A program made the translations under genes and the position numbers. Under the pieces are notes generated by a model, which was given only the letters and a program-made list of their open reading frames with translations, ran no database searches and was not told where the DNA came from. From NCBI GenBank assembly GCA_015258265.1, contig JABZIP010000010.1:1-42798 (forward strand): DNA of 42,798 nucleotides, read 5' to 3'. The DNA comes from Clostridiales bacterium. Lineage in GTDB: Bacteria > Bacillota > Clostridia > Peptostreptococcales > Anaerovoracaceae. Below, piece after piece: positions 15,966 to 24,497 of the stretch; positions within the stretch are counted from its first letter, which is position 1; every line of letters begins with the position of its first letter.

Positions 15966-16286
15966 TTACATCTCGTAGCTAAGTACATTGCAATGCTCGC
16001 AATCGCCGTTACAATGCATAGCAAGAGCTTTTTTCAAAGCGCACGAACTGCTGCTATGACATCGAAGTATCGCCGCATTACACCTTTCCCCCTCCTGAAC
16101 CGCACTATGCACCAGCTTATGCGAAACGGTATTCGTAAAAAGTATTATTAAATCCGGATTCCCTATTTTTTTCTTGAAATCCGTAGTCATTTTGGCAAAC
16201 ACCTTCGCCTTGTATCCGTAATCCTTGCAAATATCCTTATATTGCGTTACCATTCTCTCGTTTCCGCCAACTATCACAACACTCAT
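15966..16286 (-). CDS. DUF2325-family protein
   Basis: This 106-residue protein opens with MSVVIVGGNERMVTQYKDIC, the typical start of DUF2325 proteins, a Rossmann-like small domain of unknown function. The family core NTVSHKLVHSAV follows near residues 52-63. The C-terminal third is Cys/His-rich: CNAAILRCH, then HCNGDCEHC, suggesting metal or redox binding. It has a GGGAG site before the ATG at 16286. Its promoter carries a perfect inverted repeat that resembles metal-regulator operators, and a metal-type ABC ATPase lies downstream. Together this suggests a role in metal homeostasis. That is inference, as no function is established for the family. Confidence 0.85.
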   Translation of the reverse strand: MSVVIVGGNERMVTQYKDICKDYGYKAKVFAKMTTDFKKKIGNPDLIILFTNTVSHKLVHSAVQEGERCNAAILRCHSSSSCALKKALAMHCNGDCEHCNVLSYEM

Positions 16287-16346
16287 AAATCATTACTCCC
16301 ACATTATCAAATTTATTTATATAAGTCCAATTCAATTTTTAATATT

Positions 16347-16362
16347 GTTAGCTTTAGCTAAC
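16347..16362 (-). promoter_or_regulatory. Inverted-repeat operator at the DUF2325 promoter
   Basis: GTTAGC-TTTA-GCTAAC is a perfect six-base inverted repeat located from about +2 to +18 of the promoter at 16371-16399. Its position fits a repressor site. The GTTAGC/GCTAAC half-sites resemble the TTAG/CTAA half-sites known for DtxR/MntR-type metal regulators, but the regulator is not in the window. Confidence 0.6.
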
Positions 16363-16370
16363 TTGTTAAT

Positions 16371-16399
16371 ATTGTAACATACTGTTTTTTTTCTGTCAA
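16371..16399 (-). promoter_or_regulatory. Promoter of the DUF2325 gene
   Basis: Minus-strand TTGACA (16394-16399), exactly 17 bp, then TACAAT (16371-16376): a near-perfect sigma-A promoter. Such a strong core is in keeping with control by a repressor at the adjoining inverted repeat. Confidence 0.8.
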
Positions 16400-16474
16400 C
16401 AGTTTTTTATATTTCAGCTATTTTCGGGGTATAAATAGTGTGAAATCATGTTTTTTAGGGGTAGGTATTAAAAT

Positions 16475-17245
16475 ATGTGGACCAGCAAGTACATTTGTCT
16501 TTTTATAATATACAGCGTCATCGGTTGGATATACGAAAGTATATTCTGCACAATCAAAGCAAAAAAGTGGGAAAATCGCGGATTCCTATACGGTCCTGTT
16601 TGCCCTATTTACGGAACCGGTGCGCTTGCGATTTCTATAATAGTAACCAAATTTTCTCAACAAGGAATTGTACTTAATCCTATTTTTATTTTTTTGATTT
16701 CCTTTGTAGGTAGTGCTTTTTTGGAATACATGACATCATGGGTTCTGGAAAAAGCCTTTCATGCACTTTGGTGGGATTACAGCCGCCTCCCTTTCAACAT
16801 ACAAGGCAGAATCAGCCTTTTTACGAGCATCGGATTCGGATTTGCAGGACTTTTAGTAACATATGTAATAGTTCCTCCTGTTGAATCCTTTGTTCAAAAC
16901 GCTTCTCCGCTAATGGCAGAATTCATGTCTTTGCTGTTTGTCGCTTTATTTTCTGCCGACCTTACGCTCACAATCACCGCACTGCATCATTTTGACAAGC
17001 TCGTTATAAGCGCAGAAGACAGATTCAACAAGAATATGGAATTACTTGTAGATGAAACTATGCAACAATCTGCTAAAATCAAACAAGACCTCGTAGAAAA
17101 ACATGCGGAAATCGCGAGCTTCGCAAATTTCATGGGTGGCTTTTACAGAGGTTCCGCCCTCAGAATTCGTACCTTCAAAGGGGATGACAACCGCAGAGAA
17201 ACAATTCGCCAGCAACTAATCGCCCTCAAGGAAAAGTTACAATAA
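16475..17245 (+). CDS. CmpB-family membrane protein (putative ABC transporter type IV)
   Basis: This 256-residue membrane protein belongs to the family annotated as putative ABC-transporter type IV (PF06541, CmpB). The N-terminal string YSVIGWIYES and the motif NRGFLYGPVCPIYGTGAL are diagnostic, followed by EYMTSWVLEKAFHALWWDYS. Five or so membrane segments fill residues 5-170. A cytoplasmic helical tail with Lys/Glu follows (about 180-256). Function is not established; the ABC label comes from database naming and no ATPase is adjacent. The ribosome binding site is weak (GGGGTAGG). It is monocistronic, divergent from the DUF2325 gene, and ends at a strong terminator. Confidence 0.88.
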   Translation: MWTSKYICLFIIYSVIGWIYESIFCTIKAKKWENRGFLYGPVCPIYGTGALAISIIVTKFSQQGIVLNPIFIFLISFVGSAFLEYMTSWVLEKAFHALWWDYSRLPFNIQGRISLFTSIGFGFAGLLVTYVIVPPVESFVQNASPLMAEFMSLLFVALFSADLTLTITALHHFDKLVISAEDRFNKNMELLVDETMQQSAKIKQDLVEKHAEIASFANFMGGFYRGSALRIRTFKGDDNRRETIRQQLIALKEKLQ

Positions 17246-17284
17246 CATAAAAATAGGACTCTAAAGAAGAGTCCTATTTTTATG
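17246..17284. terminator. Bidirectional terminator, 17-bp perfect stem
   Basis: Arms 17246-17262 and 17268-17284 are exact reverse complements around a five-base loop. A-rich and T-rich flanks belong to the arms, so it can work in both directions, serving the CmpB-family gene from the left and the LPKTG gene from the right. Confidence 0.9.
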
Positions 17285-17286
17285 TT

Positions 17287-17312
17287 TAGCCGCTGCGGCT
17301 ATTTAATTTTTT
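17287..17312 (+). terminator. Second hairpin with T tract
   Basis: TAGCCG-CTG-CGGCTA (17287-17301) is followed by TTTAATTTTTT on the plus strand. It is a back-up terminator behind 17246-17284 for the CmpB-family transcript. Confidence 0.65.
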
Positions 17313-17346
17313 GTCATTCGACTTTTACAAGCCTTCGAAAGCACAT

Positions 17347-20300
17347 CTACTGCTCTTTCTTTCTTCCTAGGTATATACCTGCAAGTGCAAGCATTCCGCC
17401 TAGTACCACGATTCCCGCAACACCGTAACCGCCTGTCTTTGGAAGTCCTGCCAGCGGTACTTTGCCGTCAAGTATCTCGATTGCATCACTACCTTTAGTC
17501 GGAGCATCTGCTAGAGGTACTTCATTGTCAGTTATATCAACCGTTGGATTATCCGACAAAGGTACAGGGTTATCGCTTATGTTAGTGTTTGGAGTTGTGC
17601 CGGGGTTGTTTCCAGGATTGTTACCTGTGTTATCATCTGGACCGCTTGGGCTTCTGTGATACTGATAAACAATTACTATTTCCTTGACACCTTCCGAATA
17701 AGGTACATTCGAATATTCACTTTCAGCAGTTGCAAGGTAGTATCTACTAGTTGGGCGCGGTTTAGCGGTAAATGTCCTAGCATCATCGTTCCAAGTACCG
17801 TTTTCCGTATTTGGTCGCTGTGCTATAACAGTTTCCTCTTTATCGACCGTTGCTCCTTCTTTGTATACATGCTTGATGATGAATTTCATATTATCTCTTG
17901 CATCGTATTCGTATAGGTAGTTGATAACTATTACATTTCCCTCTGCTTTAAGTGAAGCGATAGTAATGCCCGGCTCTGCATTTACAAATTTGTAAGTCAG
18001 TTCAGCGCCTTCGATACCGAACTTAGGTTTCTGCTGCGCAGTAAACTTATTACCTACCCAAGCATTTTCCTTTGTTCCCGCAAATACTTCCGCATATGTT
18101 CCTGCAAGCACGCCCGGAAGCACTTTTACACCATCGCTATCATCAGGTACTATACCGCTTATATCGTGTTTATAATAATTGTGCAGTACAGTAACAGTTG
18201 CTGCTACTCTAGTATCTACTTTTTGCGTATAGTAGAATTCTATCGTATTCTCGCCTTCAATCAGCTTAACCGTATATGTATCCTTGTTAATCCCTGTCGG
18301 TCCGCTATATTTTACATTATCAAGGACAAATGTAGCTTTACCCTCTGCATCCGCTCTTAAATCAGGTTTTGCAGTATAGCTGAGAGTTGCATAGCTGCTT
18401 TCTTTCTTTGTTTGCGCATCAGCTAAAGTATATGCCTTGTCAGGTTCATCGTTCCAATCCAATGTTCTGTAATAGTGTTTAACTACGATGTTCGCTTTCT
18501 TGCTGTTGTCAGTAATTCTTTCGTAGTAATAATTTACATTTACATCTTTTTCAGGTGCTACGAACGAAACATTGCCCGCTGCATCCTTCTTGTATTCTGC
18601 CTCAGCTAAGGATACCTCAACATTTTTGAGCTTATATCCGGCAAGGATAGGTTCAACTTTTACATCCTCTCCTACATAGTATGGAATAGGCGCATTACTA
18701 GTATCAAATTGTTTCGAAGCCTTTTTCCCAACCGCGTTGATATTGGTGTCTATATAGTGTCCTCTCACATTTACAGTCATCTTCGGCAAAGGCTCTTCCT
18801 TCACATACTTGTAAGTTGCCTTGTTCTCTCCTGCCTTTAATGTTATATCTGTCGCCGGATTGTCAGCACTTTCAGTGTAATCTTCATTATTGAATTTCTT
18901 TTCCGGCTGTACTTTAACAATCTCGCCTTCATATTTTTTGTCGCTACCAAAGCCCCAAGTCTTCTTTGGTCCATATTGCGGCGGCTGTTCTTCGTATTTT
19001 GCCGTGCCGTTTACGATTTTCATAACCTTTTTGATATACTTGTGGAACACCTCGAGAGTAGCTTGTTTAATATCCTTTGTATCTCTATCAAATTCATATA
19101 TCAAAACCATACTGTGGCTACCCGGTTCTACTTCAAGATTAGGTTTGAAAGGATGCTCGCTATCAACTTTGTATTCCTTGTTGCCGTACATATAAGCTAC
19201 CAGCTCGTATGTTTCAGATGAAATAGGACCTGCTCCGTCACAATCATAGTCGTATACAGGTGTTACCGCAAATGTATCTCCGGCTTTTCCGACAAATCTA
19301 TCCTTTGCAGTATCTCTCACTTCACCATTCTCGCCATTGAAGCTATCTACATCCTCAACAACTTTTCCGTCTTTGACAGTCTTCTTCTTGGTGATATATT
19401 TGTGTGTTACATTAAGTGTAGCAACTTCTCTATTATCCTTTGTAATGTCGTAATACAGCTCGATAACATTCTTTTCAGGATCTTTATCAAGACTGTCGAT
19501 TTTGTACGAAGCTGTAGAGTCGGTATCGTTAATTACATAAATCTTTCCACCGTATTCAGATTTCAAACTTGCAGTATGCGTCATGCCCTCATACAGGTTT
19601 TCGTCTTTACCGTCATACTTGAAAGTATTGATAGTTTCAGTATCAGTTTTTACATCCACCAAGACCTTTTCTTTTACTTCATGTCCGATAACATTGCCTT
19701 GCGAATCCTTTACTTCAGCATACTGCTTCTCGTATGTCCTATATATGTGATTAACTGTTACTGCCGTCTTTTTCGGTTCTTTGATTGCGTGATAATTAAG
19801 TACAATCTCAAGTTCATCGTTTCCAAGTGTATATGCTTTTATCTTAGCAGCATTTGAACTGTCAGCAACATATGTTACACCGTCCTTTTCAAGTCTTTGA
19901 ACAGGAGTAAACTTTTCACCTACATAGTAACCTTTTGTAGCGTCCGCATCCACAAATTTGATCGATTTTACTTCTTTCTTGAACAAACCGCCTTCAACTG
20001 TCTTTTCTGTCAGCACATACTTATGAATCAACTTCACTTTCGCAGGCTTTAGAGTATTTTTATTTGCATGTTTTACATATGTTATATTGATAACCGTATT
20101 TTTCTCGGTGAGTCTTATATCTACCGTTTTTTCGTCAGCACTAAGCTCTCCTTTGTCTGTAGATTCAAAACTGTATCCTACAGGAGCCTCGACATTTGCT
20201 TTAAAGTCCTGCGGAATTCTTGCATCCGTTACCTTGGCAACTTCCTGAGGATTAGCAACATCAAACTTTTCCTCATACCTGCCGTCAGCATTCAGCTCCC

Positions 20301-22347
20301 ACTTACCCGTTTTTAAAATTCTATTTACTACTACTGTTCCTACTTCTCGCTGATCATCTTCGCCAAAGTAGTAAAGATTTATTGTATTACCGCCTTTCGC
20401 AACAGTAACTTCCTTATCATCCGACTGTGAATCCAATTTGTACGCTACACCATCCAGCGGATTTATTTCCTGTGCTGTAAATTTATCGCCTACATACAAG
20501 TCTTGATTTGGTACCGTAATTTTCAGCTCATAATCTGTTGCCTTTACTTTAGTACCATCTTTTTTAATTACATCTGTCTTGTAATAGTGATTTACCGTTA
20601 CTGTAGCTGTAAGCGGTTTGTAGTAAAGTTTTATAACATTGTTACCATTTTTGTCTACTTTTTCTATTTGCTTAATACTATCGCCTTCTGCAAAGTAGTA
20701 ATTGTCATTTTGGTACTTATCCGCATAGCCGCTTGGAGCTTCTACCTTTGTCCAAAGTTTGGCTTCCAAAGCAATCAATTCGTCCGTAGGCTCACTAGGA
20801 TAGTCTTTTGTCCCTTTATCCCATTTGTAGTATTCTACATTGTACTGAACCGTAGGGACTACGCCCTTTACCTTCGGTACATCAAAGTTTAATGTTTTTT
20901 CCTTGTCTTTATAAGTGTAAGTTAAAGTAGTTATGCCGTTTGTAGCATACTCTTTGCCTTCTTCAAAGCCTTCTTTTTCTACATCCAGTTTAACTTTATA
21001 GGTTAACTTATAGTTCTTGACGCCGTCTGCACTTACGCTTGTAGGCTCCGAAGGACTCCAGGTCAAGATATCGTTGTCAAATTTTGCGTATTGTATATCT
21101 TTTATACTATCTTTGTCAAAGTTGATAAACATACCCATAGGATCGGTAACTTTGAGACCTTCCGCTTTAAGTGGCGTTTCAATAGTCTTGTTAATCTTGG
21201 AGAACGCATCCATTAGCTCTGTTGTATTATCTGCTTCGTAATATCCGTCCACACCTACCGAATTTACATACCATTGTTCAATCGGTTCGCTCTTATATAA
21301 ATAAGGATATTTTTCTTCCCAGACTGTCTTTGTCGTAAACCAACCTGTTTCATAAGAACGATATACATGCTGATTTACCGTCGAACGATAATACGTATAT
21401 TTCCCTTTTTTCTTTGTAATTTCTTTATTTCCAGGCTCGTTGTCCAATTCTTCCCAATCAGACCATTTCCCCTTAAACGATTCCTTTTTTACCCCATTTT
21501 CAAAGATATCGATATAGGACTGCCCGTATGCAAAATTTACTGCATGAACCTTTGCCCCCGCATTTTTTATTTCCGCTACGATTCCCTGTAAATCGTCTAC
21601 ATCTTCTATATTCGTAATGCCTCCCGTTTTTTTATTCGCGCTTTTTATTTCACTTGTATCGGTAGACCGTACATTCTTAGCAGGCTCTGTAGGTGCGCCG
21701 TCAGTGAGCAATATCACGCTCTTGTTGCTTACATTATTTGGTGCCGAGTTGACAATATTTCTCGCCAGTGCAAGTCCCGCTTCGATGTTTGTAGCGCCAT
21801 CATAATTTAGATCGTTTATAAAACCGTTCGCCGCCGTTAATCCAGCTTCGGTATTAACATCGACAAATGCCGTTCCTAATCTCTTTGCATCTGTCCCGAA
21901 TTGAACCACGGATACATATCGCTTGCTGTTTCCGGCGTTTTTGGCATACTCGCTCAAAAACTCTTTTGCCGTACGCTTTGCAATGGTCAATCTATTATAT
22001 TCGTTTCCCCGAGTTTCTCTTCCGTCAATAGTATCCTTCATCGAATTTGACACATCCATCACAAGAACTACCGCTGCATCCTGTACTTGCGTCGTTACCT
22101 CGACATTGTCTTTAGTTTTGATGTCCAGTGTAATCTCGTATTCGTTTTCCGTATCTGTCGCCTTGGCAGTTTTCTGTATCGTTACTGCACCGTCGTCGGA
22201 TATAACGGATTTACCATTAGCAGAAACTCCGCTAACCGTTCCCTCCGTTATCGCAAATGCCGACATCGGCAATGAATATGTAAAAAACACCGCTAACGCG
22301 AGCAGTATGGCAAGACTGCGTTTTTTACACTGTTTTGGTAAATTCAT
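17347..22347 (-). CDS. LPKTG-anchored surface protein with VWA domain and MucBP-like repeats
   Basis: The product is 1,666 residues from the ATG at 22347, nine bases after AAGGAGGG. In-frame ATGs upstream lack a binding site. A signal peptide (residues 1-32) is followed by a von Willebrand A domain (about 90-330) with an intact MIDAS: D98-x-S-x-S102 in VMDVSNSM, Thr186 in DGATN, Asp216 in LLTDGAPT. Residues ~497-1563 hold about eleven degenerate repeats of 80-110 residues. Each opens with a strand such as TVNHYYKT and ends in I.LYY, as in MucBP domains. An Asn/Gly/Pro linker and three copies of a VPLxxxP motif lead to LPKTG (1635-1639), a membrane helix and RKKEQ. It is a probable adhesin, anchored to peptidoglycan by a sortase. 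Confidence 0.93.
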   Translation of the reverse strand: MNLPKQCKKRSLAILLALAVFFTYSLPMSAFAITEGTVSGVSANGKSVISDDGAVTIQKTAKATDTENEYEITLDIKTKDNVEVTTQVQDAAVVLVMDVSNSMKDTIDGRETRGNEYNRLTIAKRTAKEFLSEYAKNAGNSKRYVSVVQFGTDAKRLGTAFVDVNTEAGLTAANGFINDLNYDGATNIEAGLALARNIVNSAPNNVSNKSVILLTDGAPTEPAKNVRSTDTSEIKSANKKTGGITNIEDVDDLQGIVAEIKNAGAKVHAVNFAYGQSYIDIFENGVKKESFKGKWSDWEELDNEPGNKEITKKKGKYTYYRSTVNQHVYRSYETGWFTTKTVWEEKYPYLYKSEPIEQWYVNSVGVDGYYEADNTTELMDAFSKINKTIETPLKAEGLKVTDPMGMFINFDKDSIKDIQYAKFDNDILTWSPSEPTSVSADGVKNYKLTYKVKLDVEKEGFEEGKEYATNGITTLTYTYKDKEKTLNFDVPKVKGVVPTVQYNVEYYKWDKGTKDYPSEPTDELIALEAKLWTKVEAPSGYADKYQNDNYYFAEGDSIKQIEKVDKNGNNVIKLYYKPLTATVTVNHYYKTDVIKKDGTKVKATDYELKITVPNQDLYVGDKFTAQEINPLDGVAYKLDSQSDDKEVTVAKGGNTINLYYFGEDDQREVGTVVVNRILKTGKWELNADGRYEEKFDVANPQEVAKVTDARIPQDFKANVEAPVGYSFESTDKGELSADEKTVDIRLTEKNTVINITYVKHANKNTLKPAKVKLIHKYVLTEKTVEGGLFKKEVKSIKFVDADATKGYYVGEKFTPVQRLEKDGVTYVADSSNAAKIKAYTLGNDELEIVLNYHAIKEPKKTAVTVNHIYRTYEKQYAEVKDSQGNVIGHEVKEKVLVDVKTDTETINTFKYDGKDENLYEGMTHTASLKSEYGGKIYVINDTDSTASYKIDSLDKDPEKNVIELYYDITKDNREVATLNVTHKYITKKKTVKDGKVVEDVDSFNGENGEVRDTAKDRFVGKAGDTFAVTPVYDYDCDGAGPISSETYELVAYMYGNKEYKVDSEHPFKPNLEVEPGSHSMVLIYEFDRDTKDIKQATLEVFHKYIKKVMKIVNGTAKYEEQPPQYGPKKTWGFGSDKKYEGEIVKVQPEKKFNNEDYTESADNPATDITLKAGENKATYKYVKEEPLPKMTVNVRGHYIDTNINAVGKKASKQFDTSNAPIPYYVGEDVKVEPILAGYKLKNVEVSLAEAEYKKDAAGNVSFVAPEKDVNVNYYYERITDNSKKANIVVKHYYRTLDWNDEPDKAYTLADAQTKKESSYATLSYTAKPDLRADAEGKATFVLDNVKYSGPTGINKDTYTVKLIEGENTIEFYYTQKVDTRVAATVTVLHNYYKHDISGIVPDDSDGVKVLPGVLAGTYAEVFAGTKENAWVGNKFTAQQKPKFGIEGAELTYKFVNAEPGITIASLKAEGNVIVINYLYEYDARDNMKFIIKHVYKEGATVDKEETVIAQRPNTENGTWNDDARTFTAKPRPTSRYYLATAESEYSNVPYSEGVKEIVIVYQYHRSPSGPDDNTGNNPGNNPGTTPNTNISDNPVPLSDNPTVDITDNEVPLADAPTKGSDAIEILDGKVPLAGLPKTGGYGVAGIVVLGGMLALAGIYLGRKKEQ

Positions 22348-22406
22348 AAATTTTGCCCTCCTTATGTTCCTTTCGTTTGCCATGAAATATAGTTTAATTA
22401 AAATAC

Positions 22407-22435
22407 ATTCTAACATCTATTTTTTTGTTCGTCAA
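22407..22435 (-). promoter_or_regulatory. Promoter of the LPKTG protein gene
   Basis: TTGACG (22430-22435), exactly 17 bp, and TAGAAT (22407-22412) on the minus strand. The leader is about 53 nt and ends in the AGGAGGG site. Confidence 0.75.
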
Positions 22436-22503
22436 TAATTTATCAAACGATTTTTTTGATATTTTTGTAATATTTATACACATGTATAAAATCGCTGTTT
22501 TCC

Positions 22504-22532
22504 TTGCTTTTCGAGCATTTTTGTGGTAGTAT
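22504..22532 (+). promoter_or_regulatory. Promoter of the YibE/F pair
   Basis: TTGCTT (22504-22509), exactly 17 bp, and TAGTAT (22527-22532) on the plus strand, about 40 nt upstream of the TTG start. It is divergent from the LPKTG promoter, with AT-rich sequence between. Confidence 0.55.
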
Positions 22533-22580
22533 AGATGAGCTGTATCCAGCAAAATCAATGTACTTAAAGGATTGTTAAAA

Positions 22581-23699
22581 TTGAGTAAACTATTTCAAAA
22601 AAACAAAAAATATATACTGATATTCATAATATTTTTGGCACTTTACATTGCTGTAGAGTCCGATTCCGCGCTTTACTCAAAGCCCATTGCAAAAATCGTA
22701 AGCGTTTCCGAATCCAAAATATTCAAAAAGAAAACTCCGGACGGTCAAACGGAAAATTATTATAAGCAAACTTTGCAAGCAAAAATTCTGTCCGGCGCCG
22801 AAAAGGGAAAAATCGTTCAACTCGAAAACACTTATGCCACCTCTTTGGTTTACGATGAAAAATACGAATCCGGCATGAAAGTATTTTTGAGCAGTTCGGT
22901 TCAAGGCGAAATTCAAGTATACAAAATAGCGGGAATCAAGCGAGATGCACAGATTGTCGGGAGTTTTTTATTTCTTCTTTTTGCATTGATACTTGTCGGG
23001 AAAAAACAGGGCGTTGCAACTTGTTTGTGCCTTTTTGCAAATATAACCATTTTAACTGCGCTGCTGCTTTTAAATAAGCAAGGGTTTCCTATATTTCCAC
23101 TTGCAATCGCAGCTTCCGTACTTTTTTCATGCATCATAATCTTTTTAATAAATTCGGTGAATATCAATTCGATTTTGGTGCTGATTATTACATTGACGGC
23201 GATAGCCTGCCTCACTTTAATTTCCGCTGCAGCTTTATATTTTTCACCGCCGCTTGAGTTTGAATTTCTGGAATATCTTGAGCGTCCTTACGAACATTCC
23301 GATGCAAACCTGATTTTCCTCACAGAGATACTTATGGGAAGCACCGGCGTCATAATCGACATTGCCATGACAATAGTAAGTTTTGCTATGGAACTTTTAA
23401 GCAAAAAACCCGATATCAAGGCTAAAACGCTCATTAAGTCGTGTTCTCTCGTAAGTGAAAACATCACAGGCACTATGATAAATGTAGTGCTTTTCACCAA
23501 TCTGGCAGGTTCAATACCGCTATTCATACTCTCTATGAAAAATGAGGTAGGACTTTTCACTATTTTTAGATACAACATCTACTTTGAGGCAACGCGCTTC
23601 TTTGTCGGCGGCATCGGAATACTTCTGACCATACCGCTCTCCGCCGTCATATCGGCAATTTACAGCAAAAGGAGGCAATCAAAATGCTCCCGATTTTAG
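22581..23699 (+). CDS. YibE/F-family membrane protein (first of pair)
   Basis: The product is 372 residues from the TTG at 22581, ten bases after AAAGG. Another TTG at 22572 sits too close to that site. One N-terminal membrane segment (about 10-27) is followed by an extracytoplasmic domain of ~90 residues (SKPIAKIVSVSE ... VQGEIQVYKIAGIKRD). About seven further segments follow, with the family motif GSTGVIIDIAMTIVSFAMEL. YibE/F proteins have no established function. The gene overlaps the next, a shorter relative, by 16 bases, so the two products probably form one complex. Expression looks modest, given a non-ATG start and an average promoter. Confidence 0.9.
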   Translation: MSKLFQKNKKYILIFIIFLALYIAVESDSALYSKPIAKIVSVSESKIFKKKTPDGQTENYYKQTLQAKILSGAEKGKIVQLENTYATSLVYDEKYESGMKVFLSSSVQGEIQVYKIAGIKRDAQIVGSFLFLLFALILVGKKQGVATCLCLFANITILTALLLLNKQGFPIFPLAIAASVLFSCIIIFLINSVNINSILVLIITLTAIACLTLISAAALYFSPPLEFEFLEYLERPYEHSDANLIFLTEILMGSTGVIIDIAMTIVSFAMELLSKKPDIKAKTLIKSCSLVSENITGTMINVVLFTNLAGSIPLFILSMKNEVGLFTIFRYNIYFEATRFFVGGIGILLTIPLSAVISAIYSKRRQSKCSRF

Positions 23700-24430
23700 C
23701 AACTATATTCGTACTGCTATGCCTAAGCATAGGCGGCCAGCGCACCGCAAAGTCCCTAATCAGCATATTTTTAAACGCTTTTTTGCTGCTCATATTGATA
23801 TTTGCCGTATCTGCCGGTCTTTCACCTATACTTGCCTGCATTTTCGCTTGCACGGGAATCGTTTTCGTAACCTTATTTTATCAAAACGGCAAAAATTCCA
23901 AAACGGAAGTGGCGCTAATCGCTATCCTCGTAATAAGCCTGATTACCGCTGCAATTTCGTATGCATTTGTTAAGTTTACAGCCATACAGGGGTTTCCTAT
24001 TGCACAATTCGAAATACAGGAAACAAACGGGTATATGAGAAATATCGCAGTAAATATGACTGCCGTTCAAAGTATAGTGATTTTGGCTATCGCACTCGGT
24101 TCAGTAATAGATACCGCCGTCTGCATCTCTTCTTCGCTATTTGAAATTCATATGCGTACCAAAACATTACCGAAGCTCGAATTATTTTGGGCAGGCATGA
24201 ACATAGGGAAGAATGTACTAAGTTCAACCGTAAACACGCTGTTTTTCATTTATGTAGCGGAATATTTAACACTTTTTTTGCAGTTCGCAAACAATTACAG
24301 TTTTTTGGATATGCTGAATTCAAAAGAATTTTGTCAAGAAACTTCTGCGATTCTTTTTGCCGCTATCGCATCTATTCTTGTAATTCCAATATGCTCGGCT
24401 ATTTGCGCCTATCGTTTTGCAAAAAGATAG
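23684..24430 (+). CDS. YibE/F-family membrane protein (second of pair)
   Basis: This 248-residue protein is all membrane segments. It lacks the soluble N-terminal domain of its partner but shares the core motif, here ALGSVIDTAVCISSSLFEIH, with the same acidic Asp inside a helix. The start at 23684 follows AGGAGG inside the preceding gene. The family's double arrangement, one long and one short paralogue, is common in Firmicutes. It may act as a heteromeric channel or transporter, but no substrate is known. No terminator is visible before the promoter of the next gene. Confidence 0.9.
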   Translation: MLPILATIFVLLCLSIGGQRTAKSLISIFLNAFLLLILIFAVSAGLSPILACIFACTGIVFVTLFYQNGKNSKTEVALIAILVISLITAAISYAFVKFTAIQGFPIAQFEIQETNGYMRNIAVNMTAVQSIVILAIALGSVIDTAVCISSSLFEIHMRTKTLPKLELFWAGMNIGKNVLSSTVNTLFFIYVAEYLTLFLQFANNYSFLDMLNSKEFCQETSAILFAAIASILVIPICSAICAYRFAKR

Positions 24431-24434
24431 TGAG

Positions 24435-24462
24435 TTAACTTTTTGTAATTTCTGTGTATAAT
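24435..24462 (+). promoter_or_regulatory. Promoter of the flavodiiron fusion gene
   Basis: TATAAT at 24457-24462 with TTAACT at 24435-24440 (16-bp spacer). The transcript would start some 30 bases before the ATG at 24498, with GAGGAGG between. Confidence 0.5.
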
Positions 24463-24497
24463 TTATTTGTTATACTTTATTCTAGAGGAGGATTCTT

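Noticed and set aside
17656..22438. Many plus-strand open frames of 60-170 codons
   Set aside because: They are antisense to the LPKTG gene, lack ribosome binding sites, and read as Phe/Ile/Tyr/Ser-rich sequence typical of the complement of Lys/Glu/Asp-rich coding DNA.
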